This document shows positions 1 to 9,837 of a stretch of DNA of 20,565 bases, piece by piece; the stretch's first letter is position 1; each line of letters opens with the position of its first letter. The notes under the pieces are model-generated. The model ran no database searches and had not been told where the DNA came from. It saw only the letters and a list, made by a program, of their open reading frames with translations. The translations under genes were made by a program, and so were the position numbers. Source of the DNA: Choristocarpus tenellus KU-1152 (lineage: Eukaryota; Phaeophyceae); assembly GCA_964200185.2 (NCBI GenBank), contig CAXNAD020000389.1, positions 1 through 20,565 of the forward strand. The letters run 5' to 3'.

Positions 1-61
1 AGAACCCATGGGAAGCCAAGCCCCAAATGGACAAACAGGGCAAAACTCGTACCCTCTAAGA
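1..61 (+). mobile_element. Family A short inverted-repeat element, right end only (cut by window edge)
   Basis: The first 61 bases match the last part of the complete copy at 1079-1320 and of the copy at 15724-15953. The shared blocks include 'aagccccaaatggacaa' and the terminal 'taccctctaaga'. The rest of the element lies to the left of the window. It is non-coding and is interpreted as a MITE-like (non-autonomous) repeat. Confidence 0.7.
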
Positions 62-243
62 CTCTTTCACTCTGGCAAGAAATGGCCTTAAACGGTATGG
101 AGAAGATGGTAGGCCCAAAATGTGATCTTTCCTGATGCTGTCCGACCATGGCCCGAGCCTGCCTGTGGTACCTTCACTGGGTAAAGGTTACGCACATACA
201 AGCTACAAATGTACACATAGCTCGATTATCACATTCTCCACAC

Positions 244-600
244 CCAGGCTCAGATCACCCCCTTGCGTGAAACCCACCTCTTCTACCCAGGCACAAAACC
301 CCCTGTGTCCTTCCTACTGGTGCATCTGAAGCACTGTTGCTGCTGGCTAGTGGAGAGTCTCCCCCTTGTTTTCCCCAGGCACAGACCAAACAGTCCCGCC
401 ATGTGACTTCCCTCCTGGTGCTGCTCGAGCACTGTGGCTGCTGAGTCACAGTGCCCTGCTTCTCCTCCTTTTCTCCTATCGCAACCCCAAAGGGGCGTAT
501 CCAGGCACAACCCCCCACTGTTTCTTTCCTCCCGAATCTGCTTGATCACAGGGAGTACCTACTGACCGAGCTTCCCCTCCTGTTTTCCCCCCAGCAGAGT
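244..600. repeat. Degenerate GC-rich tandem repeat, units of about 87-127 bp
   Basis: The motif 'ccaggcaca' recurs at about 286, 374 and 500, with a variant at 244. After it come a 'ttcct' block, an 'agcactgt-gctgctg' block (329 and 428) and a pyrimidine block ending in 'tgttttcccc' (about 366 and 590). Units differ in length, so this is an old, imperfect array. It is open on the minus strand in two frames, which is expected for a GC-rich repeat and is not evidence of a protein. Confidence 0.45.
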
Positions 601-972
601 CGTCCCCCATAACCTGCTCATGGTATTGCGCCTTACAGTACTCTGTCCTTGCCATAGAAAGTCCGCAGTAGCCCATTGTGGTTGTTGCACGAGATTATCG
701 CTCGACAGCATTTTCACCACATATTTGGCAGAGTCCATGTAATTCTCAAGACAGGTGTAATTCTGTTGAAGTGCAGTAAAGATGTGAATTTGCAGTGTGA
801 TACGCTGGGACCAAACACGCGAGAGCTTGTAGTTGTTTGAGAGACCTCCAAGGTAGGAAGGAAGAGCACCTTCACCACAAATTAGTCTTGGACACAGATA
901 TGAGCACGGCAAATGCAGTACAGGCCACACTCCCACCTCAGTCACTTGGATACCGCAGCTCCAACCATCCAC
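559..972 (-). pseudogene. Unrecognised open stretch, possible decayed coding fragment
   Basis: A 137-residue minus-strand reading frame is open here. Its middle, roughly residues 48-100, reads like a helical soluble protein with mixed composition (for example NYTCLENYMDSAKYVVKML), unlike the surrounding non-coding sequence. No domain or catalytic motif is recognised. It has no obvious splice sites, and its N-terminal side lies close to the family A element at 1079-1320. It may be a fragment of an old transposable-element protein or a chance ORF. No function is proposed. Confidence 0.2.
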
Positions 973-1078
973 ATGTCTTCTAGGTGGTGGAAGGTTTGAT
1001 TAATGTAACTCTTTATTGCCCCCACAGAGACCTTGAATGGGCAAGTAGATATTGTTGGGACGATTGACCCAGTCAAAG

Positions 1079-1320
1079 TATCTGAGAGGGTAAGGCCCCG
1101 TCTTTTTGGGGCCAAAACCCAATGTTGCAATTTTGATACACCTTTGGATATCGTGTTTGTTTGGAGATACCAATATCCTTGTTCCAGACAAACCTTTTCA
1201 TAACTTGCACATTTTACCAAAATCCTGATAAGCATTTTGGAGTAGGTAAAATGTCGTCAAAACCGAGGGGAAGCTAAGCCCCAAATGGACAAGCAGGGCA
1301 AAACTCCTACCCTCTAAGAT
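1079..1320 (+). mobile_element. Family A short inverted-repeat element, complete copy (about 242 bp)
   Basis: The copy begins with 'tatctgagagggtaagg' and ends with 'cctaccctctaaga', imperfect terminal inverted repeats of about 14 bp. Inside, 'acattttacc' near 1209 and 'ggtaaaatgt' near 1245 form a second inverted repeat around a short loop. The same order of blocks, including 'ttttgatac', 'aatatcctt' and 'ccttttcataac', is found in the copies at 15724-15953 and, reversed, 16358-16788. There is no ORF of its own, so it would depend on a transposase elsewhere. MITE-like is an inference from length and structure. Confidence 0.7.
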
Positions 1321-2577
1321 TATTTCACTCGCCTACAAAACCACTCCCTAATAGACGAGGGACCTGATTCACTGTGAACAACGAGCACGACCACTGGTAG
1401 ACTGGGAATGAACATTGGTTGCATAGGGTACACGGTGCAGTCCTAGTTAAGCATCCCAGAGGTATACTCATCTGTTCTGTGTGTGGCATCAGGAGCGAGC
1501 AAACGAAATTACACTCAGCCAACACATCTGAGTAGGACGGTGTAAAAGTGAAGAGATTACGCAGATCATTGTCGTGCGGATAAAATATGCCAAACCGACC
1601 ATGTCCACCACCCTGGACCTCGTTTAGGAGTCAAAATAATTTTATAATTTTCGCACATAAAAAAATCACTCAAAAACAACTACATCCATCACAAACACCG
1701 GTCTCGTTTGGGGGTCCATACATGAAGACACGCCAGGAACAAATCAAAGGCGCCTCCGATCCTTCATTCCGCCTAAAAGCTCTTCCTCAACCCATCAGAA
1801 ATCCTTCACTTCATCACACAGTAAAAATAAATAATACAAAGAAAAGCGAAGAAATACCTGAGAGTATTATACTGTCCATATTATCAACAAAATAAAACAT
1901 TGCATGCAATAAATAGGACCGTCACTATGATTTCAAATGACCATCGCAAAAATATTGTACACTACCTAAAAGTAATTGTAGTAGTAGTTTGAGATATGAA
2001 AGCAAGGGAGGGCCGTATAAGGCAACGTTAGTGGAGACGTGAGTCAAAGCAAACGCGAGGTATCCGGAGTTGCACTAAGGATGCCGAGAAATATGTGCAA
2101 AATTCGATATTTTTACGAATATGTGTAGGATATTTTCTGAATTGTGTTGGAAAAATTTGAAACAATATAGAATTAAACACTCAAATTCGAACTTGGAATT
2201 TCATCCATAGAAATATAGGTGAATTGAAAAAGATTGAAAGAAAGATTTGAAATGTAAAACGGACAAAACCTGGGTACCCTTCGTTTACTTTGGCTCAGTA
2301 ATGCAGTGTGCTCTACCTCTGATCATGGGTTAGCGTTCGAAATGGGCTTTGATTTAGTTCCAGCGTGGCTAAGAGAAGATTGTTGAATGTGCGTAAGTGG
2401 GGTTAGTTGTACCGTTCGGGGGTAAATGAACAGTGTCATGCCGCTCCATTGAGTACCGAAACCCAAGTCGGCGCCCCACCTGCTGCATACTTCAGTGTAA
2501 AATGGATGGTAGGAGTCGGGATAGTCTACCGAGTAATCAAGTGCAGAAAGTGTACATAAATCATTTCAGCATAATCT

Positions 2578-2597
2578 ACTACTACGTCAGTAGTAGT
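2578..2597. repeat. Perfect 8-bp inverted repeat with 4-nt loop
   Basis: The sequence ACTACTAC-GTCA-GTAGTAGT folds into a perfect 8-bp stem with a four-base loop. It lies in AT-rich anonymous DNA with no gene nearby, so no role can be assigned. Confidence 0.5.
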
Positions 2598-3892
2598 GAT
2601 GAAATGAAGTATCTAAAAAATATATATTCTTGAAGCTTTTTTTATCATAGAAACAATAGATTGAAGGGAGGGGTGTAGACACTATAACCACAGTCGACCT
2701 ACCCCTGCAAGGAATCTCTCCTCAGTAGGATTGCACTTTATGCTTGTAAAGCTCGACTAGTATATTGAGAGTGAGCCTAAGGCGGTTTCAGATTAGACAT
2801 GCTCCAGAAAAAGCAAAATCAATGCCAACGCGAACCACAGATGTATGAAAAACCTCGATCTCGGGGTCTACATGGGGAAATGTATGAAAAACGTTCGTGG
2901 GAAAGGAAGGGTCTCATGAAAGATGCTAGAAGGGAATGGGAGTTGCATGGCGAACGTTTCAGATATCCACCGCTTCATGGCGTTTTATTGGACTATAAGC
3001 AGACCACGTGACTCTATTGGTCGAAATCTCGTGACGGATGTGCCTGCCAAATTTGGAGTTCTGGAGAAGATCATTTCAGTCTTACGCCAATTCCGCAAGG
3101 GAATCGGGGCATGCTTCTGCGTGGAAGATGGGTAATGCACGGATTGATTTGAGGTAGGACAAGGCCTTAGACGAAGGCATGTATTTTCCCCCCAAACATT
3201 CTGTTCAACAGATTCTTAACCAAGCAGCAACAGTAAGGGTTACCTTTGCGCCTCCAGACAACACAAAGCATGCCTGCCGAGTTACAGAGGCTATGTTTCG
3301 ACTTGGCCGACATATTAGTTGGCTGGATTGCAGACGATGTCATTCCCAGTGCGGATTTACTAGAAGAGTCAATCTCTACTCACAACAATTCGGCATGAAG
3401 AAGGCGAATTCCTTGCGGATAGAGATCCAGTCTGGCAGGCGGAAAGGTCAACGGGGCAACACTCACCACCATCTACTCGTAAGGAATACTAAGGAGAGGG
3501 AATCGATCAAAATGCACACCTATAGGTGAAAGTCCTGGGAGTTGTGGCAAGTATGCTACAACTGAATGTTATTGTCTGGGGTGGAAGATGGTGTTCAACA
3601 GGATGATGGGCAACAACACCTTAGGGTGCATCGTGTTGAGCAACTTGATGGGAGGATAGTGCATGCTTCAGAGGGAGTACTGTCCACTTGTTGTATGTCC
3701 TACCCCAACCAAGGGACAAGTATTGGGGATATCACCTACTGGCCAGGAAAGAATTCTGGTTACATTGGCTTCCTAGAGCCGAAGTAAGTTGTTCAGGTAC
3801 AATAACAATTGATAGTAAAGTAGCAATTGTTAGGTTGATGATGTGGGATTCCTTTAGCATTTCTTCGTGGTTGCAGAGAAGAAATGTGGAAA

Positions 3893-3935
3893 TGTGTGTG
3901 TGTGCATGCGTGCGTGCGTGTTGTTGTATGTGGGT
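3893..3935. repeat. GT/GC-rich microsatellite
   Basis: A run of alternating 'tg' followed by 'cgtg' and 'tgcg' steps, ending in 'gttgttgtatgtg'. It is a simple-sequence repeat in non-coding DNA. Confidence 0.6.
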
Positions 3936-5372
3936 ACCTTCAATGTTGCATGTGTAGAATATTTTCCGTCATGCATGCTCAATGCATATTAAATACACTG
4001 CATGTACTCAAGAGTTTAGGTACGTAGTGTGTCTAAGTGTAGCGCGTAGCTCTAACACTGCTTTCTGTGCAGTATTCGATGTTTTTTCACGTTTAATTTT
4101 TACAGGAGGTGCATGGAATGTATTGTTCTTAGTATCTGGTATATGTGTATACATCCATCCGTCCGTCTTTTGGGACGCAATGCGATGATGTATAGGAAAC
4201 TTCAACGACTAGCCTTTTCCCATAGTGAATGTTCATCCTGGACCTGGTGCCTCCTCTCTCATTCCCAACAACACCACCCTATCTTTTATTTGTCCTTGCC
4301 GTTATCAATACCACAATGTTGTTGTTATAGTTGTGAATCGTAGTAGAAGTAGGAGTAGTAGTACGAATGGTTTTAGTACAAGAAGTAGTAGTAGACTATC
4401 GGGTAATACGTTTTACAGTCGCAGACATAGGGACAGACGACTTGAAGTTATCAAACACCGAATTTGTAAGGAGATAAAGATTTCCCCAAACTTAGGATTG
4501 GTGGTAAAGGAGTTGATATATATGCACCACACAACATACGGGGTTCTGACATTACAAAGGAACTATTCAATACAACAATCATCGTTGTCAACGTTTGAGG
4601 TAAGTGCGACACGCATTAACATGCCAACAGAGCGCGCACACGCGCACGTCACACCTCCAGATTGCGCCTCATTTCAACAAGTTCACCACTAAGGACAAAC
4701 CGCACTGTGCATGAGAAAATTCCAATTTTACTTCTGACAGAACTGAATTGCCACATCCATTCAAATCAGAGGAAACGCCACTCTAACTTTGAATGAGTCT
4801 AAGATATACTATGTTTCCAGTTGAAAATAAATAGTCTAATTCTGGATTCAAAAGGACTTGTGTTGAATTTAGACTGGCTATTACAACAACACCCTAACAT
4901 GTTAATACCTATGGAAGGGAGGCATGTATGACGAGTTAATATGGGCTGGAAGATTTGGAGAAAACCCAGATATGACGATTTTGAAGGGAGTTTTGGTTCT
5001 TTTTCGGTCTAATGATGCCAAGTGTGTGCGAACGTATCATGCGAGGAGAGAAAGTCTGATGTTTACGTGACTGGAAGTATATGTACACGTACGTATATGA
5101 AGAAATCCCGTATCGTGTATGTTCTGTAGGAATGTGAAGGGTGAACCTGTGCATTTCACGTCCAAGACAATACGCCAAAAATCGGTCTACGACTTCGTCG
5201 GACATGGGTGGTTGGTTTCTTACTCTGCTTAATTAGGGAAATATAGATTATTAAAGGGCTGTCCGTGAAGTGTAAATTGCTTATGGTGATTCACGAAGTT
5301 TGTGTTAATATTTCCAATACAATAACACCAATAGTTTGCTGGCGTTTGAAAGTATAACTAGAAATGGGCGCT

Positions 5373-5676
5373 TGTGAGAGCCATCTTCCAAAGAAGGTAT
5401 ACCTTGAAGTTAACGTATCTTGAAGAACCTGATATTCACGTGACATTTGTTCTTGCATCTTGAAGGCAATATCTGCTTGAAGTAAACAGAAGGTGGTTTG
5501 GGGGGACATTGCAACCCCCCCTCATTCACTTTCCACTTGTTTACTCTTCCCTGGGTAATCTTCCGAGGGATTGCTCTCCCTCTTGACTCGTCTCTCTTCA
5601 TTTCCTTGCCTCTTGTGGGTCTTCCCACTCCCCTTCAGTCTGAAGAACCTGTGGACTTGTTTTCATCTGTTTTAAA
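5373..5676 (+). repeat. 5' LTR of the Ty3/Gypsy element
   Basis: It aligns with 10980-11284 over its full length. The first 37 bases, beginning TGTGAGAGCC, are identical in both. Further on the two differ by scattered substitutions and small indels, and by eye are roughly four-fifths identical. The start is TG; the end reads TTTTAAA where the other LTR has TTTCACA, so the terminal CA is lost here. The divergence implies an old insertion or recombination between related copies. Confidence 0.88.
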
Positions 5677-5677
5677 G

Positions 5678-5690
5678 TGGCGACGACGGC
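5678..5690 (+). other. Primer-binding site (PBS)
   Basis: One base after the inferred LTR end, the sequence starts with TGG (TGGCGACGACGGC), as expected for pairing with the CCA 3' end of a tRNA that primes minus-strand synthesis. Which tRNA it matches cannot be decided without the host tRNA set. Confidence 0.6.
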
Positions 5691-5785
5691 AATGATTCTG
5701 AAGTGGGAGAGTACTTAACGGTACTTTTGGGTGAACTCTTAGTACGTTGCCTGTACTTTGAGCACCACACTTATCCTATATACGT

Positions 5786-6079
5786 GTGCCACATCATTCG
5801 GACTGGAGTATAGTTCGATCAAGGAGACGACAGAACACGTTCCACACAACTGAGAATCGTTTTCAGAGCTTCATGGCGGAGGAATACAACGAGAACAAAC
5901 ATCTACTACCACCTTTCCACGACCAAGATCCTTTAGAATTTGACGAGGTTATTTTAGAAGATGGAAGGAAACTTCTCGTTCACAAATCATCTGGAGTCTT
6001 TGTGGGCACAGATTTCCTGGTGGTTGACCAACGTGTGGTCCAGCAATTGATGTTATGCAAAAGAGAGCTATTCCAATAG
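5786..6079 (+). pseudogene. Leader-region ORF of the Ty3 element, unrecognised
   Basis: A 97-codon open frame follows the primer-binding site. Its second half is acidic and soluble (FDEVILEDGRKLLVHKS) and looks like real protein sequence, but no gag capsid, zinc knuckle or protease motif is present. Its position suggests a remnant of gag or of the gag-pol junction. It stops six bases before the 210-bp insertion at 6086, and the first copy of the target duplication begins right after its stop codon. Function is unknown; a truncated gag is the simplest reading. Confidence 0.4.
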
Positions 6080-6301
6080 AGTCCTTGCTTTATGTTGTAC
6101 GGATGTATTATTAACGGAGTGAGCACAGCCCTCGGTGTTGGGGTGCTCTCCCTTATATTATTATCTATTGCGCACGTCAGCAAACACGTCAAAAATGTGT
6201 ATGTGTCAGTAGCACTACGTCAGCCACCTATATTAAACAAAGTAAGAACTCAATCCTTCGAGACTCGAACCTGCTACTCTAAGCGCAACGAATCAAGTCC
6301 T
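6080..6301 (+). mobile_element. Candidate nested solo LTR with 6-bp target-site duplication
   Basis: AGTCCT occurs at 6080-6085 and again at 6296-6301. The 210 bases between them begin TG and end CA, as LTRs do, and contain a TATA-like 'tatattatta' near 6155. Nothing in them resembles Ty3 pol. This is best explained as a foreign insertion into the Ty3 element, left as a solo LTR after recombination. Most LTR elements make 4-6 bp duplications, so 6 is allowed though not the commonest. A different short element, or chance recurrence of six bases, cannot be excluded. An ORF of 92 codons (6092-6370) runs through it and is probably incidental. Confidence 0.4.
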
Positions 6302-6323
6302 CCAACCTCCCTCTACTCAGTGA

Positions 6324-6839
6324 ATAATTCTGTTACAACTCACTGCTCGAAAGGACATAACCCCCTGTAGACTGCCTAGCCTATATTGCACAGATGTCGA
6401 CGGGAAATCACCCACTCAGTCAACAACCCTTACACCATCAACATCCCCTGTTCCCATTTCGCCTGAGGGAAAAAAAATCAATTCCCCAGAATCAGAAACG
6501 CTTGTACCTGTTGTAAGTGATGAAACTCCATCCGATACTTGTGAAAATGTTTTAGAACCCCATATATGTTCATTTCATGATATTGATTCACAAAATGTCA
6601 ATACCCCTTGGCAATTTATTGCTATTGTTCGAACAGTTAGAACGTGGGATGCTGATGATGGTTCAGCGTTAGTAAAGATTGTTAATATGTCTACACAAAC
6701 AGTTCATTTACCAAAGGGTACTCTACTTGGTCATATCTACCCAGTAGATACAGTCAACACCAGACACTCTCATATTAGTACTGTATCTTCAACATCTCTA
6801 CCCCGGTGTCTGAATGAACGCGTCTTGATAATGCGTTGA
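6324..6839 (+). pseudogene. Ty3/Gypsy pol: protease-to-RT linker
   Basis: A frame without ATG is open for 171 codons. Its first half is rich in Thr, Ser and Pro. Near its end, at about 6680-6755, it carries the pattern V-x-N-x-S-x(3)-V-x-L-P-x-G-T-x-L-G-x(4)-V-D. This is characteristic of the segment between the aspartic protease and reverse transcriptase in Ty3/Gypsy polyproteins. The protease itself is not seen upstream. The next part, the RT, is in another frame, so at least one frameshift lies between 6840 and 6960. Confidence 0.6.
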
Positions 6840-6959
6840 GATCTGCTTTCGTCAACATAACTTTCTCTTCACCTCAATACACAAAACACTGAATCTTTAT
6901 GCCAGATTCCGTTCAGTAGTTTCCCTCGAAACCTCTAAATTGGGAACTTGCACAATTGC

Positions 6960-7852
6960 TTAAGCCGATCTTCCTCTCGAACCAGGTACCAGACCTATTT
7001 GTCGAGCAGCATATCGAACCAATCCACATGTTAGAGGCATTACTGATAAATGTGACGAAGATTTACAGAATCAAGGACTAATTGAAGCTCGTTCTGGGCC
7101 ATGGGGGTCCCCTGTTACTATTGTAGCCAAAGCAGATGGGACCCCAAGATTCTGCATTGATTATCGAAAGACCATAAATTAATACCTCATCAAACGTTCT
7201 TGGCCCATGTCCTTAGCTGAAGAACATCTTGATTCTACTGGTGCAGAACATCTCTTTCTGTTGCAGATGTTCAAGCAGCATATCCATCAAATTCCTGTGG
7301 CGGAAGAAGACATCGACAAGACTGCTCTTGTCACCCATAAAGGCAAGTGCGTATGTAAACGGCTTCCTTTTGGTCTGAGTAATGCCCCCTTTACTTTTCA
7401 ACGCATGATGGATCGAGCTCTATCTGATTTTGGCACGGGGTCAGGTCTGTTTTGTTACATGGATGATGTTATTCTTATTTCTACCACTCGGGATAATCTT
7501 ACAGCTTTGCTTGAAAAGCTTTTTATGACCCTTCAAAATGCCAGCCTTACTTTGAAACCTTCTAAACGGAAGTTTGGCCCAGCAAAAGTTGAATACCTTG
7601 GTCATATTGTTTCTAGTGCAGGGGTACGTCTTGGAAAGGCTCGAATTCGAGCCATTGTTGACCTACCCACTCCTCGAACAATCAAAGATATCCGTTCTAT
7701 CCTTGGTATGTGCAATTTTTGACGAAAGCTCATCCCACATTACACAGACTTGACGGAACCCATCCTATGATATACACGTAAGGAATTCTTAGCACGTCCT
7801 CCTGGTGAACTAGGAAAAGCATGGACTTCAGTTCACGATACAGCATTGAAAA
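6960..7852 (+). pseudogene. Ty3/Gypsy reverse transcriptase (broken)
   Basis: RNA-dependent DNA polymerase that would copy the element's RNA. The frame reads through the fingers region (GPWGSPVTIVAKADG at about 7095, then FCIDYRK), interrupted by stops at about 6961 and 7180. The motif before the active site, IPVAEEDIDKTALVTHKG, follows at about 7291. Then come LPFGLSNAPFTFQRMMD (from 7363), the catalytic YMDD at 7456-7467 and the thumb motif VEYLGHIVS (about 7588). The first catalytic Asp is not in the main frame: its GAT codon (7266-7268) sits in another frame between two opposite one-base indels, near 7252 and at 7284. Further stops occur at 7720 and 7765, and an A-rich frameshift near 7850 leads into RNase H. 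Confidence 0.92.
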
Positions 7853-8250
7853 AATTAAAACGGCATTAACCTCGGCTCCTCTCTTACACTATCCTAATTT
7901 TTCAAAATCTTTTGTGGTACATGTGGATGCTTCAAACTTGGGCAGCGGTGGTTTTCTTGCTCAAGAAGCGTCAGATGATCCGACGGACACATCACTTCAT
8001 ATTGTGGCTTGTTCTAGGGAGAAATTTGATGGAGCACAACGAAATTACTCCGCCACATACAAAGAATGTTTAGCAGTAGTCCATTAACCACTGCCGCCCA
8101 TATCTTTGGGGTCGACATTTTGATTTATTCACTGACCATGCGGCACTCCGATATCTCTTTATTGCATGCAAGATGCAGATAATATGTTGGCACGTTGGGC
8201 TCTTGCTCTCCAATGTTTCGACTTTACACTTCATCACACACCAGGCAGAG
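7853..8250 (+). pseudogene. Ty3/Gypsy RNase H (broken)
   Basis: This domain would degrade the RNA strand of the RNA-DNA hybrid. It follows RT directly in the normal order. The opening segment ALTSAPLLHYPNFSKSF is typical of the RT-RNase H junction. Catalytic residues are visible: Asp in VDAS (7926-7928), Glu in KECLAVV (8064-8066) and Asp in FTDHAAL (8134-8136). The first two are in one frame and the third in another. A stop at 8085-8087 and a frame change near 8090 separate them, and a second change near 8165 returns to the first frame for LARWALALQCFDF (about 8190). Confidence 0.88.
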
Positions 8251-8870
8251 ACAGTGTCGTACCTGATGCCCTTTCTCGCCTCTTTGATAATGAGATCAAC
8301 CGTATGCCGAAAGTACTTGCTCCTATCAGGAGGGATATTCCGGGAAAATATTGTCAAGTACTATAACCCCACGTCAAGCATACAAAAAATATGTCCAGAT
8401 CGCCTTCATGAATTAGATTCAATTCAGAGTGACCGTGAACGTTTCAGTAGTTCGGTGAATATCTCTCCAACTTTGGACCACACCAAAATTCGTTCGGCAC
8501 AAATGAATCAATCTTCTCTATATTTTGCGTATTTTGAAGCCCCCAATCCAGTGTCTCTACCTCCCCATAAATCGAGGTACAGATTGTCATATTTTTATGT
8601 TGATGCTGGCACGATCTTGCTTTGCCAATCATATTTCCCAGGGGACATACGCAAACACCGTGCCTTTCTTGGTCAATTCGTGGTTCCGAAAGAATTGCAA
8701 TCTCTGGTCATATATGCTTCTCACGATCATCCCGCTAGAGGAGGTCACTTCGGTCTTTCTAATACTTTTGACAAGGTACGAGACCAGTATTGGTGGCCCA
8801 TGTTTCAAAAAGATTAGAGAATGGTGTGAGAGATGTCAACTTTGCCAAATACGAAAAATCTCTCACAGAT
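8250..8870 (+). pseudogene. Ty3/Gypsy integrase N-terminal zinc-binding domain and tether (broken)
   Basis: After the end of RNase H (HTPGRDSVVPDALSRL, about 8233) the frame changes near 8366. A roughly 100-residue tether with no recognised motif follows. The HHCC zinc-binding module of integrase comes next: His residues in SHDHPARGGHFG (about 8721-8755), the conserved YWWP (about 8788), and Cys residues in CERCQLC (about 8828-8850). A stop at 8815-8817 and a one-base frame change separate the His and Cys halves. This domain orders the integrase tetramer on the DNA ends. Confidence 0.82.
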
Positions 8871-9330
8871 ATCCCACACTGCCTCGAGGAGAAATTCCTG
8901 CTACTCGACCATTCGAACGGATTGCTGTTGATCTTGACAGTATAAGACCATTTCCCGTGAATGGCGTTATGTTCTTTCGGGTATCTGCCAATTGACGCGC
9001 TTTACTTTTCTCTTTCCCATTCCAGACAAACAAGGAGAGACCATTGCAAAATGTTGGTTTGAAATAATATTTTCAATATTTGGGGCACGTGAAATCCTTC
9101 ACCCTGTCCAAGGTTCAGAATTTGAAAATAAACATGTTCTTAAATTACGAACAGTGTTTGGTTGGGTACCATAAACCTCGTACCACACCTACAGGGTAAC
9201 TCTGTTTTAGAGCGTGTCCATTCTACTCTGCATCAAATCTTATCCATGTATAGTAACATAGCAGAGAATAATTGGGCGACTGTTGTTCCACTCTTTCAAT
9301 TGGCTCACAATACGCCATACAGTACCACAT
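8871..9330 (+). pseudogene. Ty3/Gypsy integrase catalytic core (broken, second Asp lost)
   Basis: The DDE core would join element ends to host DNA. The first Asp lies in DLDSIRPFP (GAC at 8936-8938). The second should precede QGSEFEN, but the codon there is GTC (9106-9108), so the residue is Val. The third, Glu, is present in LERVHSTL (GAG at 9210-9212), after the usual H-x-QGNS block. Three frames are used: up to a stop at 8993-8995, then to a stop at 9172-9174, then the last. Even without the frameshifts the Asp-to-Val change would abolish activity, by family knowledge. Confidence 0.85.
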
Positions 9331-9780
9331 TACAAGAAACACCTTTTCCCCTGCTTTTTGGACTCCGCCCAATTTTACCAATAGATGTCATTTTGGGTCT
9401 ATCCAAAATAACAGTTGCCCAATCTAGTCAAGAGTTTACCCAATCAACAGCTGAGAATTCAGACTTAGCTTTTGAAATATCCCGTCGCAATCTGGGAGAA
9501 CGGAACGCTGAAAGAATGGCTAGGAATGAAACTCTTGTTTTCCCCGTATTTCAAGCTGGAGCTCGAGTTTTGGTGCATCGTCCACATACTGACCGTGATG
9601 GACCTCTAATCCAAAATTGATTCAGTCCCAACGTGAACCTTTCACAGTGAAGTGACTGCCAATATTTCTGTATCTGCAAACAAGGTGACATCAAGAATAT
9701 TTCTGCTCACTTAGCCCACTTGAAACCTTACATTCCGAACACACGACCACCTGAACCTGATTTTATGAAGCTCAACGATT
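9331..9780 (+). pseudogene. Integrase C-terminal (GPY/F-like) region
   Basis: The core's last helices (TPYSTTLQETPFPLLFGLRP, about 9311) lead into a variable helix rich in Glu, Arg and Asn. An SH3-like strand set follows, with GARVLVHRP (about 9560) and, after a stop at 9618-9620 and a frame change, the closing ISAHLAHLKPYIP (about 9698). This matches the C-terminal DNA-binding part of Ty3/Gypsy integrases, which precedes the chromodomain. Confidence 0.65.
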
Positions 9781-9837
9781 TTTTCTTGGCTGTACCTTAC
9801 CCTCATCGGATCTTGATGACTAGAATCCCTGGTGACC

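Larger units (their letters stand above)
1321..5372. other. Anonymous region without a recognisable gene
   Basis: Open frames here are short (up to 155 codons), of unbiased composition and without recognisable domains or paired splice signals. Examples are 3179-3529 and 4225-4692 on plus. Visible local structures are a perfect 8-bp stem at 2578-2597, a GT-rich microsatellite at about 3893-3935 and an AGT-rich run at about 4341-4395. The stretch 2090-2260 is AT-rich. Its right end abuts the 5' LTR of the Ty3 element. Confidence 0.5.

Noticed and set aside
2799-3135. Overlapping ORFs with a charged Lys, Arg and Glu-rich product
   Set aside because: Two overlapping short frames of similar quality, no recognisable domain and no splice signals that extend them.
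4225-4692. 155-codon ORF with an Arg-Ser-rich segment, resembling an SR protein
   Set aside because: The Arg-Ser run comes from an AGT-rich simple repeat. The rest has no RNA-recognition motif or other domain.
5498-5695. ORF of 65 codons within the 5' LTR
   Set aside because: It lies almost entirely in the LTR and is not preserved in the 3' LTR.
6262-6275. tRNA B-box-like 'agactcgaacctg' on the minus strand
   Set aside because: The flanking bases do not form a T-stem or an acceptor stem, and no A box lies at the right distance.
6092-6370. 92-codon ORF that starts with a hydrophobic stretch, a possible membrane protein
   Set aside because: It runs through the candidate solo LTR and out into element sequence in a frame different from the pol linker. 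It is most simply a chance frame.
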